Under the pieces are notes generated by a model that was not told the origin of the DNA, did not search any database, and worked only from the letters and a program-made list of their open reading frames with translations. From Acridotheres tristis (lineage: Eukaryota; Chordata; Aves; Passeriformes; Sturnidae): a stretch of 64,000 bases of DNA. Position numbers and translations under genes: made by a program. This document shows, in pieces, positions 13,501 to 27,400 of this stretch (position 1 is the first letter of the stretch; every line of letters starts with the position of its first letter). The stretch covers positions 68,365,785 to 68,429,784 of the forward strand of contig CM072885.1 of NCBI GenBank assembly GCA_037013685.1. The letters run 5' to 3'.

Positions 13501-15202
13501 TTAAACTTCTTCTTAATTCTCCTGTGGCTCTTGTGTTTACCAGGTAAACAGCTGTGGCTGTTTTAGATGTTGCTTCTCAGATGGAGGTGTCTGACCCTGT
13601 AGTGGAGGTAGCAGGAAGGTGGGGATGCCACCTGCTCTGCTGTCACATTGTCACCTTACCGTCCTGGGTGATTAAAGCAGTGTGCCATACTGAACTCGGA
13701 CAACTTGAGGTATCATTTATTTCTGCAGAATCTCTTACTGGCTCATTAGCTGCTCTCTCCTGTGAGGATTGCCAGGTAGCTGAGGGGATATAATATTACA
13801 AACTGCTGCAGCAAAATTAACTATAGCCCATTTGTCAGAGCTGAGAATTACCTTGCAGTGATCATATGTAAATGAAATGAGTTCCTGTAAGGACAGAATA
13901 CGTTATTTACTGGCTTTTTGGAGGTGATATTTTATTACAAAACTGCCAATATCAATTCCCCATCTTATATTTTTAATTTTCCCTCCTACATTATGAAAAA
14001 TTTCAGCATCTTTTATTGGGCACTAAAATTCCAATTTAATTATGCATACTGGCAAGTTAAAACTTGTTAGATGGGTTGTCTTAATGTTGTGTGTTAGTCA
14101 CATCAGGGCACTTAGGTGCTACAGTAATAAGAATGACACCAGGTGATTAGTGCAAAACGAATAGATTGTCATTCAGAGTGATTCTGAAGCCTCAGCTGTG
14201 CCTTCGTTCTCATAATACATTCTGATGCTTTCTGGCACTCAGACTGCAAAGTTCTCTGGAGGTTGTGCCTCCCAAGGCTGCCAGTGTCAAACAGGTCTCT
14301 GAACTGGCTGCCGAAGTGACACCTCACAAAACAAATTGGTAATCAATAATACTCTTGATGAGGGCTCAGATTAACAGCTGTCATCAATTTTCTGTACATT
14401 TGATCAAATCTTTAACATTTTGAGTTGAATTTACCCTGAGTCCTTTTTGTAGTATTGTGAGTCTAAAATGCAGTTACTTTTCTGAGTAGAAATCATGGGT
14501 TATTGTTTTCTGGGGGATTTACCTGTTTCTGCTTGCTCTGATGGAATGAACAATGTTTAGATTTGTCTGCTCTAATTCCTTGCACAAGTAAAGGTACAAA
14601 CCCATTCCTGGCAGTGATTGTGACCATGTTAATTTAAGCAAGGGAAGCATAATCACTCTGTGTACTAGTGCTCTCCTTGCAGTCTGTCTAAAATTAGTTG
14701 CTACTTGAGCTCTGCTTGAGCTTTGCTTTATTGCTATTACCAGTACTTAATGTCCTTGTTTTGGTAAAACTTAGTCTGGATGACTGAGCTTGGGATATGA
14801 GCTTCATACCTGCAAAGATACAATAATTATAGAGTACCTGTGAGAAATAGTTTGTTTCTAAATAATATTAACAGCCTAATTGCTGCTTGCAATTTTGTAG
14901 AAATGATTTATAGAAATTGGCTCTGGTTTTGTAGGTTTACTGTTTTATGAAGCTCACTTTTGGTCATCTTTCAAAGTTGTGTTTAACTTGTGTTAGGGTA
15001 TGAAACTGTAAGTGCTCTCAGGATGAGAATTCATTATCCAGCAGTGTGGAAATCTGTGTAATTGATCCTGTGGGATTTTGGGCACATACAAAAGCAGTTG
15101 TCATAGCTGTTTGGTAGCTTGCAAGCGAGCTCTCCTTCCAGCCAACTTTTGCACTCTTTCTTTTTAACTTCAGTTGAATTACACAAACTGTTTGTCTTGC
15201 AG

Positions 15203-15438
15203 AGCCAAGACATAATCAGCCAAACTGAACCAAGAGGAAAGAGAATATTTGAGAAGGCTTCCAGCATCTCATGAACGAACTAAGGGAACCCGATAATGCT
15301 GGTTCTCCAGAGCCAGGTCTGCGGCTCAGAAAAGGACACATGTCTGACACTGCAACAACACAGGCAGCCTTTGAAGAGGACAGCTCTCAACAGAGCCTTC
15401 TTCTAGAGGAACCACTACTGTCTTCTGACCAGGAAAAT
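15203..15438 (+). CDS. ADIPOR2: ADIPOR2 first coding exon (5'UTR part plus residues 1-56)
   Basis: The acceptor TTGCAG ends at 15202. The 5'UTR part is 15203-15270, and coding starts at ATG 15271 and ends at 15438 before GTAAGT. It encodes the cytosolic N-terminal segment, which is acidic, poorly conserved and probably disordered. An in-frame TGA at 15250 and no upstream ATG in this exon support the start. The intron after it is phase 0. Confidence 0.93.
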
Positions 15439-18400
15439 GTAAGTCTCGTGATTCTTTTCCTAGCAAACTTAACAGGCAATCAAAGTTCTGGTATAAATGT
15501 TTCAGTGTTTTAAATAACCTTTGGAAATGTGGACCTAGACCCTACAACCTTTTAATGCCTGCTAAATAAATAATACCAGGAAGATTCCAGAAGTATTCAG
15601 TTGAATTTATGGGAACTTGGGTGACAAGACTGGGCATAACTAGTTTTACCAGCTTTTATGTTTTTATTTTGTCCTCAAAGAAATGGGACTTGTACTGTTT
15701 TGTGTTCTGCTGAGATGCTGCTCATACGAAAATATTTTTGTTCTGTAATTTTCAATTAATTGTAAGTGAAAAGAGAAGTATTGGCTCTTACTGCATGTAA
15801 TCAGAACCTTGGCTAATTGGTATATTTTTGATGATTAGGGTAGAAAAATCTGTTTGCAAGCATTCTTGCTGGAATTAGACTGAACAGTGCATTACATCCT
15901 ATCTTGGACCAGTAGCTAGTAACAGACTCACAGGGAAGAGCAAAAACATGGGGAAGCATCTTGTGTAACTATCCTAGGATAGTCTCCCAGTCTTTAGCAG
16001 TTGGTGGCTCCCAGGTTTTCTGAGCCTGTGGCAGTATCAGTAAGTTTTTGGTGCATGAGCCTTTGTAAGTTTTAGCAGCCACAGCATGCAGAAAGGTGTC
16101 CACAGCTAAATTAGGTGTTCTACAGAGACAATATCCAAGCACTGGACTAAAGTACCTTCTGGTTCTGGTTAGAGAGTTCCAGAGCTGTAAGTAATGCTTC
16201 TCTCAGGATATATTCAGATGGATATCAGCATGGTTAAGTGGAAGAGGCATTCATCTTAGGCTCACTATCCAATTTATCATGGATTAATGAGTTTACTGTA
16301 TCAGCTCAGTCACAGCAACTGTGTGGTTTTAGCCAGCAGCAAAAACATGCTGGTACTACTTAATGTATGTTGGGCTGTGGCTGTAATTGCATTTGCCACA
16401 AGTTCTGGGTATGTGCAAGGCCCACTGTCATGGATCAGCTGACATGAGAACTGGTATTTGCCTTCTCAGCTTGGTGAGTTGGAGCCCTTACAGAATTTAG
16501 TTCCGAGCATTCTTGTAATGAGGAGTCAGGACTGGTATTCATGTCTAGGCAGCCAAGCCAATGCACTCACAGTTGTACTGCTATAACTTCTCTAGGACCT
16601 TCTCAGTATCCTGATAAGGGAAACACTCAGAGTCTTTTCCCATTTTGTGGAAGGTTGTGAAGCATGTGTTTAAGGTGCAAAGTCTTGGCCAAGACGGGTT
16701 AGAAAAAGAAAAGTTGGGTTATGCTAGCAGACACTTTGAATTTGCATGTTTATCTGTTGCTGTGTTTGGGATCATCTGCTTTGAAGGCTGTTTTATGTCT
16801 TGTCTCTGACTTTCCTGGTTGAACAATGAGAGTTAACTGTAGCCTGTGGATGGAATACTCGAGGAAAATGTCCATAAGTGCTTTAATTCTTTCTGTACAT
16901 TTGCTTAGCTAAACAGGAACTACCTGGATGAATCAGTGTTTAATTCTAACACTTTGGCAATGAAATGGTTGAAATACCTTCATTCTCTCTTTCAGGCATT
17001 CACAGCACATGTTGTCTCTTGATTTTTTGCTTTCATCCATACAACAAAAGTTTGTGGTTTTTTTGTTTTGGCTCACTACAAATGTTTGGCTTTCTCGTGT
17101 TTGATTTCTTTTCTCTTTCCTGGTCTTCTAAAGTGCTGTCACAGAAACTTGTTTTTGCCATTTGGGCCTTGCTGTTCTATCTTAATCTGCATCACTTTCT
17201 CTGCCATATTTGGCCTCCTGCTTTTTTGAATTTTTTTTTCATCCTTTTATTCCTGTCCTCTGTGATTACTTGGGTTTGTTAGTATGATGTCTTTAAATGT
17301 TTTTTTGTCTTAAAAGGCTGAATAATTGATGCTTCTAATGGATCATCCCAAAACACTTTGCTGTCAAAAGTACCAATATTGGCTTGCCAAATGGCCTTTA
17401 TTATGTGATATGCTGCAGTGTTCCAAATAATCTGGAAAAAACATCATGCTGTACATCTTTCTCTGCCTCGTGTAAGCCTCAGCACAGCTGTTGCTCAAAT
17501 GTCAGCTCAGATTCACTCTTCTGCTTTGCTGTGCATTCTGGCTCTGTGCAGCTGTCTCAGCAGAGAGACCTATTAGTTCATTAGCGTGACTTATAAGTTC
17601 AAAAGCCTGATTTTCCTCTGGTCTGGAAGAGATTCATGTTTAGATAACAGTAATATAAGGATATTGTTCTTGGCTGGTGGCAATAGTGCTCAGGCTAAAC
17701 ATAGCCTTATAAAAGGTCTCAAGTAGTGCCCACTCCATCAGTGTTCTGGTGCTAAATGCAGCCACGATGGAGTTGATGGTAAAAATTCTGTGTTGGATGA
17801 GGGCTGTGTAGTGTCTTGATAATAGAACCACCATCATCATTTAATATGCTTTTAAATGTTTCTACTTAGGAAAAGCTTTTATCATAATAAATACGTATTC
17901 TAAAATGTACTGGGCTAGGACTTGAGGCATTAGTGTAAAAATATGTGTATTTTTATCTTGTGATAATATGACATTGTTTATTTTCCTGCTTATATCATTG
18001 CTGCTCTGTACTTGTATAAAATCTTCTCCAAACTCTTCTATACAAGATTCCTTTCCCGACTTGTACATCTACTTCCTGCTCCACTTGTAGAAGTAAGCAG
18101 TCTGAGCTTTTAAGCAGTACTAGTTGATGAATTTTTGATGAATTATTTTAATAGTCTTTTCTAAGAAGGAAGGCATGGAAGCATGTCATTATGTTGTTCA
18201 GAATTAATTTCCATCTTCCTCACAGCTTGAATTGTATATTATGTACTTCTGATTTTGATGGGCCAAAATATTGGTCCTCATAAGTAATAAAGCAGTTTTT
18301 TTGCTAAGAAAATGAAGATGATATTAAGAAATAAGATTTACTCTTAAGAGGTTTTTTTTTTTTTTTCTGAGGCTTTTGACCCTGGCACCTATCTTTGAGG

Positions 18401-21400
18401 TTGCATAGCTGTGAACTAAAAACTAAAGTTCCTACTTTGTGTAAATTAATTCAGTAGATACATGTAGCAAAGAATTACTAGCCATATTGAACATACTTAT
18501 TCAAGATAATAATAATAACACAGCTGCATCCTTCTACCAGTGCTGTTAATCTGCCAATTTCATAACGATTCCTCTGAGAAGACAGAAATCGTGTAATATC
18601 AATATCCTTTTTATACTAAAACCTCTCAGTCTGTATTTTATTCCATAACTCTCTATTCTCTCCTAGAGTGCAAATATGTCCATAGATTATCCTCTCTTCC
18701 CAGTACGGGTTTCAAGGACTGGAGACACATCTTGCTGTCTTTAAAGGTGAAATTAGTGTAGTGGCAGGTGAGTGGTGAGCCTTTTGTGACTTGGAGACAA
18801 ATAGCGACCATTTGTCTGCATGATAAGCACTCGATGATGAAAAAAGGATCAAGCAAGCTCCATAATTCTGTTCCTTCAGCAGTTCAAACCTCTTTTCCTT
18901 TTTCTGGTTTACACTATGTGCTGATAAGGCATTTTTCAGCAGGTGCTTCCCTCCTGCAGAATCCTGGATTGCCTTGCCTTTGGGACGGCATCCTTTCTCC
19001 TGTCCCAGCCTTTCTGTGTCTTAACTGCCTTTGTAATTCCAGCAGTGTTAGTTCCTAAAGAAATCTCTCCTACTGTGACTTTGTTAAGCTGACACAATCG
19101 AATGCATGTGACTTCTTACCATGTGATGAATGGGCTCTTTATGCAGCCCCAAACCCTGTGCTTGACTCTTTCCTTTTGTACTTTAACCTGTCAGTGACAG
19201 GAGGTAGACAAAAGAGCCATTTTCTTTGCTTTGTTCCAGTCATGGGTTTTCCCCGTGCTTGGATGATGATTCCTTTCATCTTCCATGCAGTTGTCCGATG
19301 TGGCACCAATATGTACCCAAAAGGTGGAGACCTGTTGCTTTGAAGTGTTTGATAACCTGCAGTAAGGTTCTGGGAGGAGGTTTGTGTAGCCCTCAAATCG
19401 TCTGAATGAGCAGAAGAAATTTGGGGAAATACTCCTCTGGATTGCTTTTCAGCGAGTATGGGCTTTGACAGGAGAACTTAGTTGACTTCTGAGAGATTTC
19501 ATGATATCTCCATGTACCTACAGAACTCTTTCTAGAACATAAAAATCAAAGCGACTTGAAGGAGGAAGGCAGGAGGATGTAACAGAATTTCAGGTACAAA
19601 AGAGAATTTTTAGAGTAATTGAGGGTGAGCAAATGGCTCAAGACTTTTAACTTGAATCATAGAACTAACTCAAAGCCTTTTCTGTTACAGAAGTGCTTAT
19701 ATATTACCTACAAAACCGGACTGCAGACAGACTTTTTGGTGTTGCAGAAGGGTTCATGTAAATAAATGGAATTGTCTACTTGACTTTCTGGTGTATGCCA
19801 GCTGAGTGAAAACGACAGATGAAATCTTGAAGGTCAAAGGGAGACATTTGAGTCTTAAGAACAGTCTTTCTGGAGCTAATATTTGTAAATTCTGAATGTG
19901 TGAAATTTCATCCTTTCTAGATCTACTTTCAAGTTTCAAACCATTTAGCTTTTTTTTCGGTCTGGCATTTTTCTATTGGTTCTTTGGTGTTATGATTCAA
20001 ATCTTGGCATTTGCTTCTGTGTTTGCCTTCTTCCTCCATTGCATTGCAGGTTTTGTTAGTAGAGTGTGAATGGAAGAGGCCTGGTAAAATCGAATTTGAG
20101 GCCCCACCAAAGCACATTTCGTTTTAAAGCTGATTGTGTTCAAATGTCGCTGTTCTGTAGATTTCTTTATCACCTCTTCCTTTCCTTCATTTTTGCAAGT
20201 TTTGGGATGAAATGTTATTTCTTTGAAAGCATGTGAGTTGACATTTTGCTTCAGATCAAAAGATCTTAACATCTGCATTTCTCCTTCACTTGCTATTCTA
20301 AGAACTGGAAGTAATGTGAATTTTACTCAGACTACTAGTCACTGAAGTAAGTGCTTGAAAATAGTAAATTTTTTTCTTTGTACAGCAAAGCATTTTTTTG
20401 GTACACAGAGCAGAATATCTCCCAAATATTCCCACGTAGACAGTGTGAAGACAATGGGACATGTTTACAGAGATGGTTTCCAGGCTCCACAGGCTTGAGC
20501 TGGTCAGATGCTGGTGCCTCCCTTGCTGGCAGTTGATGTGCCTGGGTTATGAACAGACTGTCAGAGCTTGGGAGTGCAGAAAAGGCAAACTGGTGATGCG
20601 TGGGCAGTGCCCAGAAGGCTGGTAATGTGTAGGAAATGGCCATTCTCCATGTCTGCTCTGTCTCCCAGAAAACTCTCTGAAGTAAAGGAATTTGTCCTAG
20701 GTGATGGCTGTTGAGTTGCAGCTGGATTCAACTGTGCCCTATTTCTGTGGAGTTTCTGTGCTTTGGGAGGGGAAGTGTTGGTGCTTGGAGTTTGCTGCCT
20801 GCCAGCAGGTTTTGTAACCATTGCTTGCTGTGCTGTGTGTTGAAACTAAGAGAGGGAGGGAGTAGTTCTGTTTATAATTCACTGGCACAACAGTTTCCCT
20901 GGACAGGGGTTGGATTCCACAGGTTTTGCCTTTGTTTTCCTGGAGATCCTATCTGCCTGATTTGGGCAGCAGTGGGGGGGCGTGTCGACCTTTTACGGTG
21001 ATATAAGAGAAAAAAAAATAGTGTTGTACTGGTGGGTTAACTTGCATCTTCCTCCAACTATTTCAGATTGATTGACTCTGCTGTTATGTTAAGTTCAGCA
21101 GTACACTTTCAAGCTCTTTGTTTATTTTTGTAGCAGAACGTTTCTTTTTCTATAAGCCCAGCATGCTTGTTTTCTTTTTCTGCTGTCAGGATTAACAAGG
21201 GCAGAGGAGCAGAAAATGGCACATGAGACTCTTCTGCAGTAGAAACAATTTCTACAGGGTCTCCCCAAACCACTTCTGAGCACATGAGGGCATTGAGGCC
21301 TTGGGCCCTCGTCAGATACTGGGCATTGACAGAAAATCAGTAGTTGCTGCTGCTCAGAGATTTAACAGATCCTTTTCATCTGAAGATATTTAAGAAGGGA

Positions 21401-24400
21401 GCTAGTTCTAATCAGTGTTGTAGCAAGGCTGCTGAAACAAAAATGTGACTTTGTCCTAGGACTATTTGCTAAATGAGTTTTGAATGTTAGTGCTTGTTTT
21501 TAATGAGTGCCAGCAAGCAGTCACCCATGACCAGTTGTTAAGCTGTTCTCAAGTTCCAATATTAAATGGACTGTATCTTCTATAAGAAGGTGACCTACAA
21601 AGGAAAAACACTGAACTCCAGGAACTTCCAAGTGCTTGACATTTTGACCAATAGGCCTAAAAGGTTTTTGGCACTGTGCTAATGAATGACTTTTTTTGGC
21701 CCAGTTACAGCAAACACAGCTTTGCACACCCTGCTTAGAAGGTGGATGTAGTCAGCCTTTTGGAAACTGTGGTGTGGCTGTGTTTACAAGCTTGTCAGGG
21801 AGAATGTGAATTCTAAAGAACAAAGCTGTTATTTTAAAATAACTTGGTATGTGCAGAAGTTAGGGGAAGTCAGGGAAAGTTTTATGATGCTGTCTGTTTC
21901 CAGTTTATTTCTTACAACTCAAAGAATCTAAGTTGATGAAATTCTGAAAAATGTGCAACAGGCTTTTAGGAGAAATGGCATGGCAGCCATTGCTGCTTGC
22001 CCCTTATGAAAGGCTGGTTGATAAAAGGTCAGTTGACAGAATGGGCACAGAGGAGTTGCTGCTGAGAAAAAGCAATGTGAAAAGGATGTTACAGAACTGC
22101 GATTAGAAAAGTGACATTTTTATATGATAGCCTTGAACACGTATCTTGACCATTATGCTGAAAGCTCTCGAGTTACTGAATCTGGCACGCTGCCCCAAGG
22201 AACATAAAATTACTTGAATGTCGTGTTAAGCACTATTAATCATTCATCTGATGAGATCAAGATAAACAAGCAAAAACTCGGAGTCACGTCTAGACTTTGT
22301 GACTTCAGTTTAATGTGGAGGATAACTGGTTTTATAAATACAACAACATACGTTTTGTAACTTGAGTTTTAAGAAAATAATGTATAAGTACCATGTTATA
22401 TAACATGCCATGACTCAGTGTTAATCAAGACATTTGATTTTTCTGAGTTATCTTGCCTGTGTCCCTACCAAGGCACAGAGCTTTGTCAAGGCACTGATCA
22501 AGAAGACAGTGGGGGAGTGTCTGTCAGCAGCTGAAGGAAGCAAGGATATGAGAACAGATTCAGACTGCATCATGCTTTGAAAATTCCTGTGATGGTAGGT
22601 TTAGGGCACTGGTGACATCTTGGTGGTGAATTGGCATCACAGACAGTTGAACTTTGAGACATGGGAGTTCATTAACCCCAGAGCTTAATACTACACAGGT
22701 ATGTGCACAGTCAGTTAGACTCCTGAGTAACTGAGTAGTGACTGTGTCTGAGAAGAAACTCTAATGCAGAAGATTTGTGCATTTTCTGGGGTTTAGGAGA
22801 GTTCTATTGCAGTTGCCATTGTCCAGGTTTTGACTGGGATAGCAGAACATTTTCTTCCTACTAGCTGGTACAGTTCCATGGTTTGAATTTAGAATACATT
22901 GATAACACACTGATGTTTTAGTTGTTGCTAAGCAGTGCTAGCCCTGAATCAAGGACTTTTCATTGTCCCGTGCTCTGCCAGTGAAGAGAGGCACACGAGG
23001 CTGGGAGGGACCACGGCCAGGGCAGCTGAACCCAGTTAGGATATTCCAGATATCCAAGGGGATATTCCAGACCATGGAACATGGAGCCCAGTGCATGGAC
23101 TGGGGGGGAGCTGGCTGGGAGCTGCTGGTCTCTGCTGGGGCAGGGGATGGGCATTGGTCAGATGGGGCTGAGGGAGAAGATGACCACTTTTTACAGAGTA
23201 AAAGGTGGCTCCGTTCAGATTTCAGTGATGTTTTAGTTTGCACGCTCAAATGAACAACATTGATGACACTTTTTGAAGAACTTGTTTGTCACCTGTGCAA
23301 GGAGCAGTCATGTGCAAACTCTGAAACTTTCTAGAAATCTTTAAACTGACATCAAGAAACTACAGACCTAAAGAAAATAAACTTTACTTGAAGTCCATTG
23401 AATGTAACTTAGTCAGAAGTGAAAAAGATGTTTCTGGAATCTTCTTCTGCAATTATGACTTGACTTCTGAGAGGTTTTTTCCACAGTAAGGACATTTTTA
23501 AATAGCGTGTCTGGGAACAGATTTGAGAGTGATAGTATAGAAACTCTGTGTGAGAAGGATAAGCTGTTGTAGTAGACAAGAGAAGTATGTTGCATTTCCT
23601 AGAGCAGGTTTTACTGCACTTTTCTCTGTAACAGGATCTTTGGCGATGTGATCTGACATTTTTGGACTGCATTCAGACGAGAAATTCTTGTACTAAATGT
23701 AAACTTTGTTTTACCTTTTGTGCCGTTGCTATAAAAGTGAAATTTTACTTTTAAACTTACTTAATGATCAGCACTGTGCAATTGAGCTCTTGGGTTTCTT
23801 GCTCTTTGTTTGCTCTGGTGCTCTAAGTCTTGGGTTTGGTATTAAACCTTTTTGATCCCTACCAAAATATGCTCTGAAATCCATCAGGTGATGATCTGTC
23901 CCCGGAAGTGTGTTGCCTGGTTCTCTGATTTCTACCTTTTCATTTACATTCTTGTCTGTCACTGTTATCACAAAAGAAGCTGTAACACTTAACAAAATAA
24001 AATGAATATGGATAAACCAGTAAAGCTGGTTCCTCTGGGTATTTTCACTTGTCCTTCAGATGTATTTTATTCTCTGGTACCGTTACTCAGCTCAGCTTGT
24101 GTTTATACATCTGTTGGATAATTTCCATCTCATAGAAATGAGACTGGTTTTTGGTAGCTTTAACACTTTGTGAATTTGCACAGAGAGTAGGATTAAAATT
24201 GGAACGATTGCTTGGCACTTCCATAGAGTTAAGTGTCCAGACCTTTTAGAGTGTGAGTATCCAGAAGCCATGATTTTTGGTTAATGTGAAGGACTGATTA
24301 TAGGCATTGCTGCATGTGTGCAGCAGAAGAGTGACAGCTGCTGATTGTAACAAGTTTGCTTGTTACAAACCAGGGGTTTATTTAAAGATACTCTAAACTG

Positions 24401-27400
24401 CTCTGAAGACTTCACAGAATTACTTTGTCAAATCTGAGATGCTTTAAAAGAAGTTGAGTAAATAGGATGATGTAAAAACATCTGAAACATCAGCTGAGTG
24501 AAAATCCCTTTGGCCTGTGATCTACAAAGGCAGAAGTTATTCTTGAAGCACTTAATTCAGGATATACCATACCTCATTAAAAGTGGGAGTGTTGGAGTTT
24601 TCTTCTAGGCTCTCATTTCTTGCACAGTCTTAGGCAAGTGATACTATTTACCTAATATGTTTCTCATTTCAAAATGTGATTCTGTGGGCAGGACTAGAAA
24701 TAGTTGAAAATGTGTCCTAAAAGAATGTGCTTGCTTATGTTGTTATGGTCTAGAATTACTCCTGAATTTCTGCTACAATCAGCCGAAGAGGAGAAAATAT
24801 GTGGGTCCTGAGATATGAAGGAACTAGTCACAGTGGAAATGTTACAATATGCCTTCTGAGCAGAAGAGTGATGTTCTTTCCTTTCAGTCATTGCCTTAAG
24901 AACTGAAGGTCAGTGGACTCCTTCAGACTTCCATGTGAAAATTGGAGTTGATGTTGCCCTTCACTGTAGATTTCTGGCTTTCAACAAGCACAGTTTACTG
25001 CTCTTCCCAATGAGATGTTACAGGAGGGAGTCAAGGGAGGATGGTTCTTCCAGAAAAGGCCTCCTTTTGCCTCCTTAGCAAGAAAAGGACTAAGAAGCTG
25101 AGCTTTAGCTTTTTTTCCCTTGAATGCTAATTTTGCAGTTTAATGGCAGGAAGGAGATAGTAAAATCAATTCCATTTTTTGGCAGTAATCTGGACTGTGT
25201 ATATGATATGAATTCCTTTTATCACCAAAAGAAGCTCAGTAATGATTTGTTTGTCGGCACATGGCCAAAATGCAGGGATTTTGGACTAGCTCAGAAATAG
25301 CTGTGCTCTTCAAGCTTTACAGTCTGTTCAAATTTAAGCCTTCCCATCATTCTAGAAATGAGAGTATGTGCAGAGGGGGAAATGAACATTTTTTGGCTTT
25401 GAGTCACTGGGCAGACTGCAATGAATACAGGCTTTGATTCTGTAAGGGACCTTTTTTTCCTTCAGTCCACCCAGTTGTGTAAATTGAGGGTTATTAACTT
25501 GTTCACCCCATTGGAGCTGCTTATTGTGTGCTGCTGGGGGAGGGAATTCTAGAGTAGCTAAAAGGCACAGCAGTTCTCCTTCTGTCAAATGTACTGGAAC
25601 TTAAACTTTTAAAACTTAAAAGCCATCCTTGCTTTTCCATAAGGCACGCTCTTGGAAACCAAAAGTTTCCTTGATTTCTAAATTGTGCAGACTATCATGA
25701 GCATCTTCTCCAGACCTCCATGGCAGGGCATTTAGACTAGTTGATTTTTAAAGCTGCCTTCTAACCCAACCCATTCTATGTTTCCATGACCTTGAGTTAA
25801 TTATTTATGATATTGAAAACTGAGAGTCCTAGAGAGCTCCATTAGTAAAAAAAGCCAGTAAAATTGACGGTGTGGGGAAACAATGTCAGTGAATGTTGTT
25901 GAGTCAGAATGAAACCAAATTTGCTTTTCATTCCTGTGCCTAACAGGAATTGTGCCTATTTTAGAAGGATATTAAACCTATTTGCATCTTGCTGTTGCCT
26001 GATGCCTTTCTGAATAGGAGTAATGGGATAACCTAGGCAGAGTGAATGTATTTAATACTGTCTTTTTCTGCTGGAGAATATGCTTAGAGCTGGTCAATAT
26101 ATCAATCATTGCTGTAAAATACAAGATATTGTTCACTGGAATGATAAGTAAAGGTGAGTAGACAGTGCAAGGGGCATGGGTTATCTACAAGAAATTGTTT
26201 AGGCCATCAAGTTTTCTTAGCGTGGACAAATGCGAGGTCATTCATAAAATTTGAAGGATGTGTACTGTGTATTACATACCAGAAATTGCATTCTGGGTAA
26301 GCAAAATTGGGTCAAGAACTTGGTAAGAAATTGGGTCAGGAGGGGTGGGACCTCCTCTTTGAAAGATGAAGCTTCAGTGACTACTGCAAGACTTGGGTAC
26401 AAAACTGATATGAACCTGTCATTTCTCCATCAAAACCCCAAAAAATATTGAAGGTTCTGGATAGCACACTGTAGGCTGGAAGAAGTCTCCTTTTATTTAT
26501 TCAAAAATGAAAATTTTAAGCAGCTTATTGAGTTGACAGAAATAGTTAATAAGGCTTGACACCAAGGAGAGAGCTGTAATGTGGGACTAATGCACAGCCT
26601 CCTCCCATCCTTGGCTTGAAAATTCAGGGCATTAATCTCAACATTACTGATAATAATTTGTAGATGAAGTAAGCGAGGTTATATACCATATTCTCTGTCC
26701 CTTTGGATGGTATTACTGATGCATCATCTTGATTTTTGAAGTTGTTAACTGTGGTATGGGAATAGGATGGGGAGAAGTGTTCTGGGAAATGTGGAGGGGG
26801 CCAGTCTCCCTCTGTGCTGACTGTGGAGCTTTCTTGGCGTGGCCATGTGGTGCATGGCAGCTCTCTGCTTTACATCTGAAGGGTGCAAAAAGCTCCTTCT
26901 CTCCTTCCTAGCTTCCTCCAATTTGTTTACCTTGGAAGCTGAAGTGTTGAATGGAGTCCCTGATGGGCCATGAGCATTGCAGGAAGCAAACAGGAATGTG
27001 GGACTTCCATGGCCCCCTGCTTTTCTCCTCCATGGGAAGCCAGAGTGTATCAAAACATGCAGATGATGTGATAAGTCATGTTAGAGCAGAAAACTACCAA
27101 ACTGTTCCTGTAAAGTTTTAATGATGTCTACCAGCCTCATATCCCAGCTCAGTGAATTATTTTAGTTTTCCTTTTCATAAATCTCTTGGTACTCCCTGAG
27201 GATATGGATGTTTCTCTTTATTTGAACTTTGCTTAAAGCTCTGATCCCTGTTACTGCTTTTCTTTGATAACTTGCCTTTGTCTAACTGGCAGAAGTTTCA
27301 TAGTAGTTTCTGAAATACCTTGAAAAATTAAATTAATGAGTAAATTCCAGTACTGGATTACAAGCTGAACAGAAGTGTCAGTTAAACAGAATAGATTTTT

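Larger units (their letters stand above)
1..15202 (+). other. ADIPOR2: ADIPOR2 5' non-coding region, read as intron 1
   Basis: No recognisable coding exon, CpG-rich promoter or RNA gene was found on either strand. The sequence is AT-rich with a visible T-over-A excess on the + strand, as expected for a transcribed intron. The ADIPOR2 exon at 15203 has a genuine acceptor, so at least one earlier exon must exist, probably left of the window. Contents I can name are an LTR remnant at 12987-13211 and two diverged copies of a ~90 bp sequence at 11389-11475 and 13411-13500. The boundary between intron and upstream flank cannot be placed. Confidence 0.7.
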
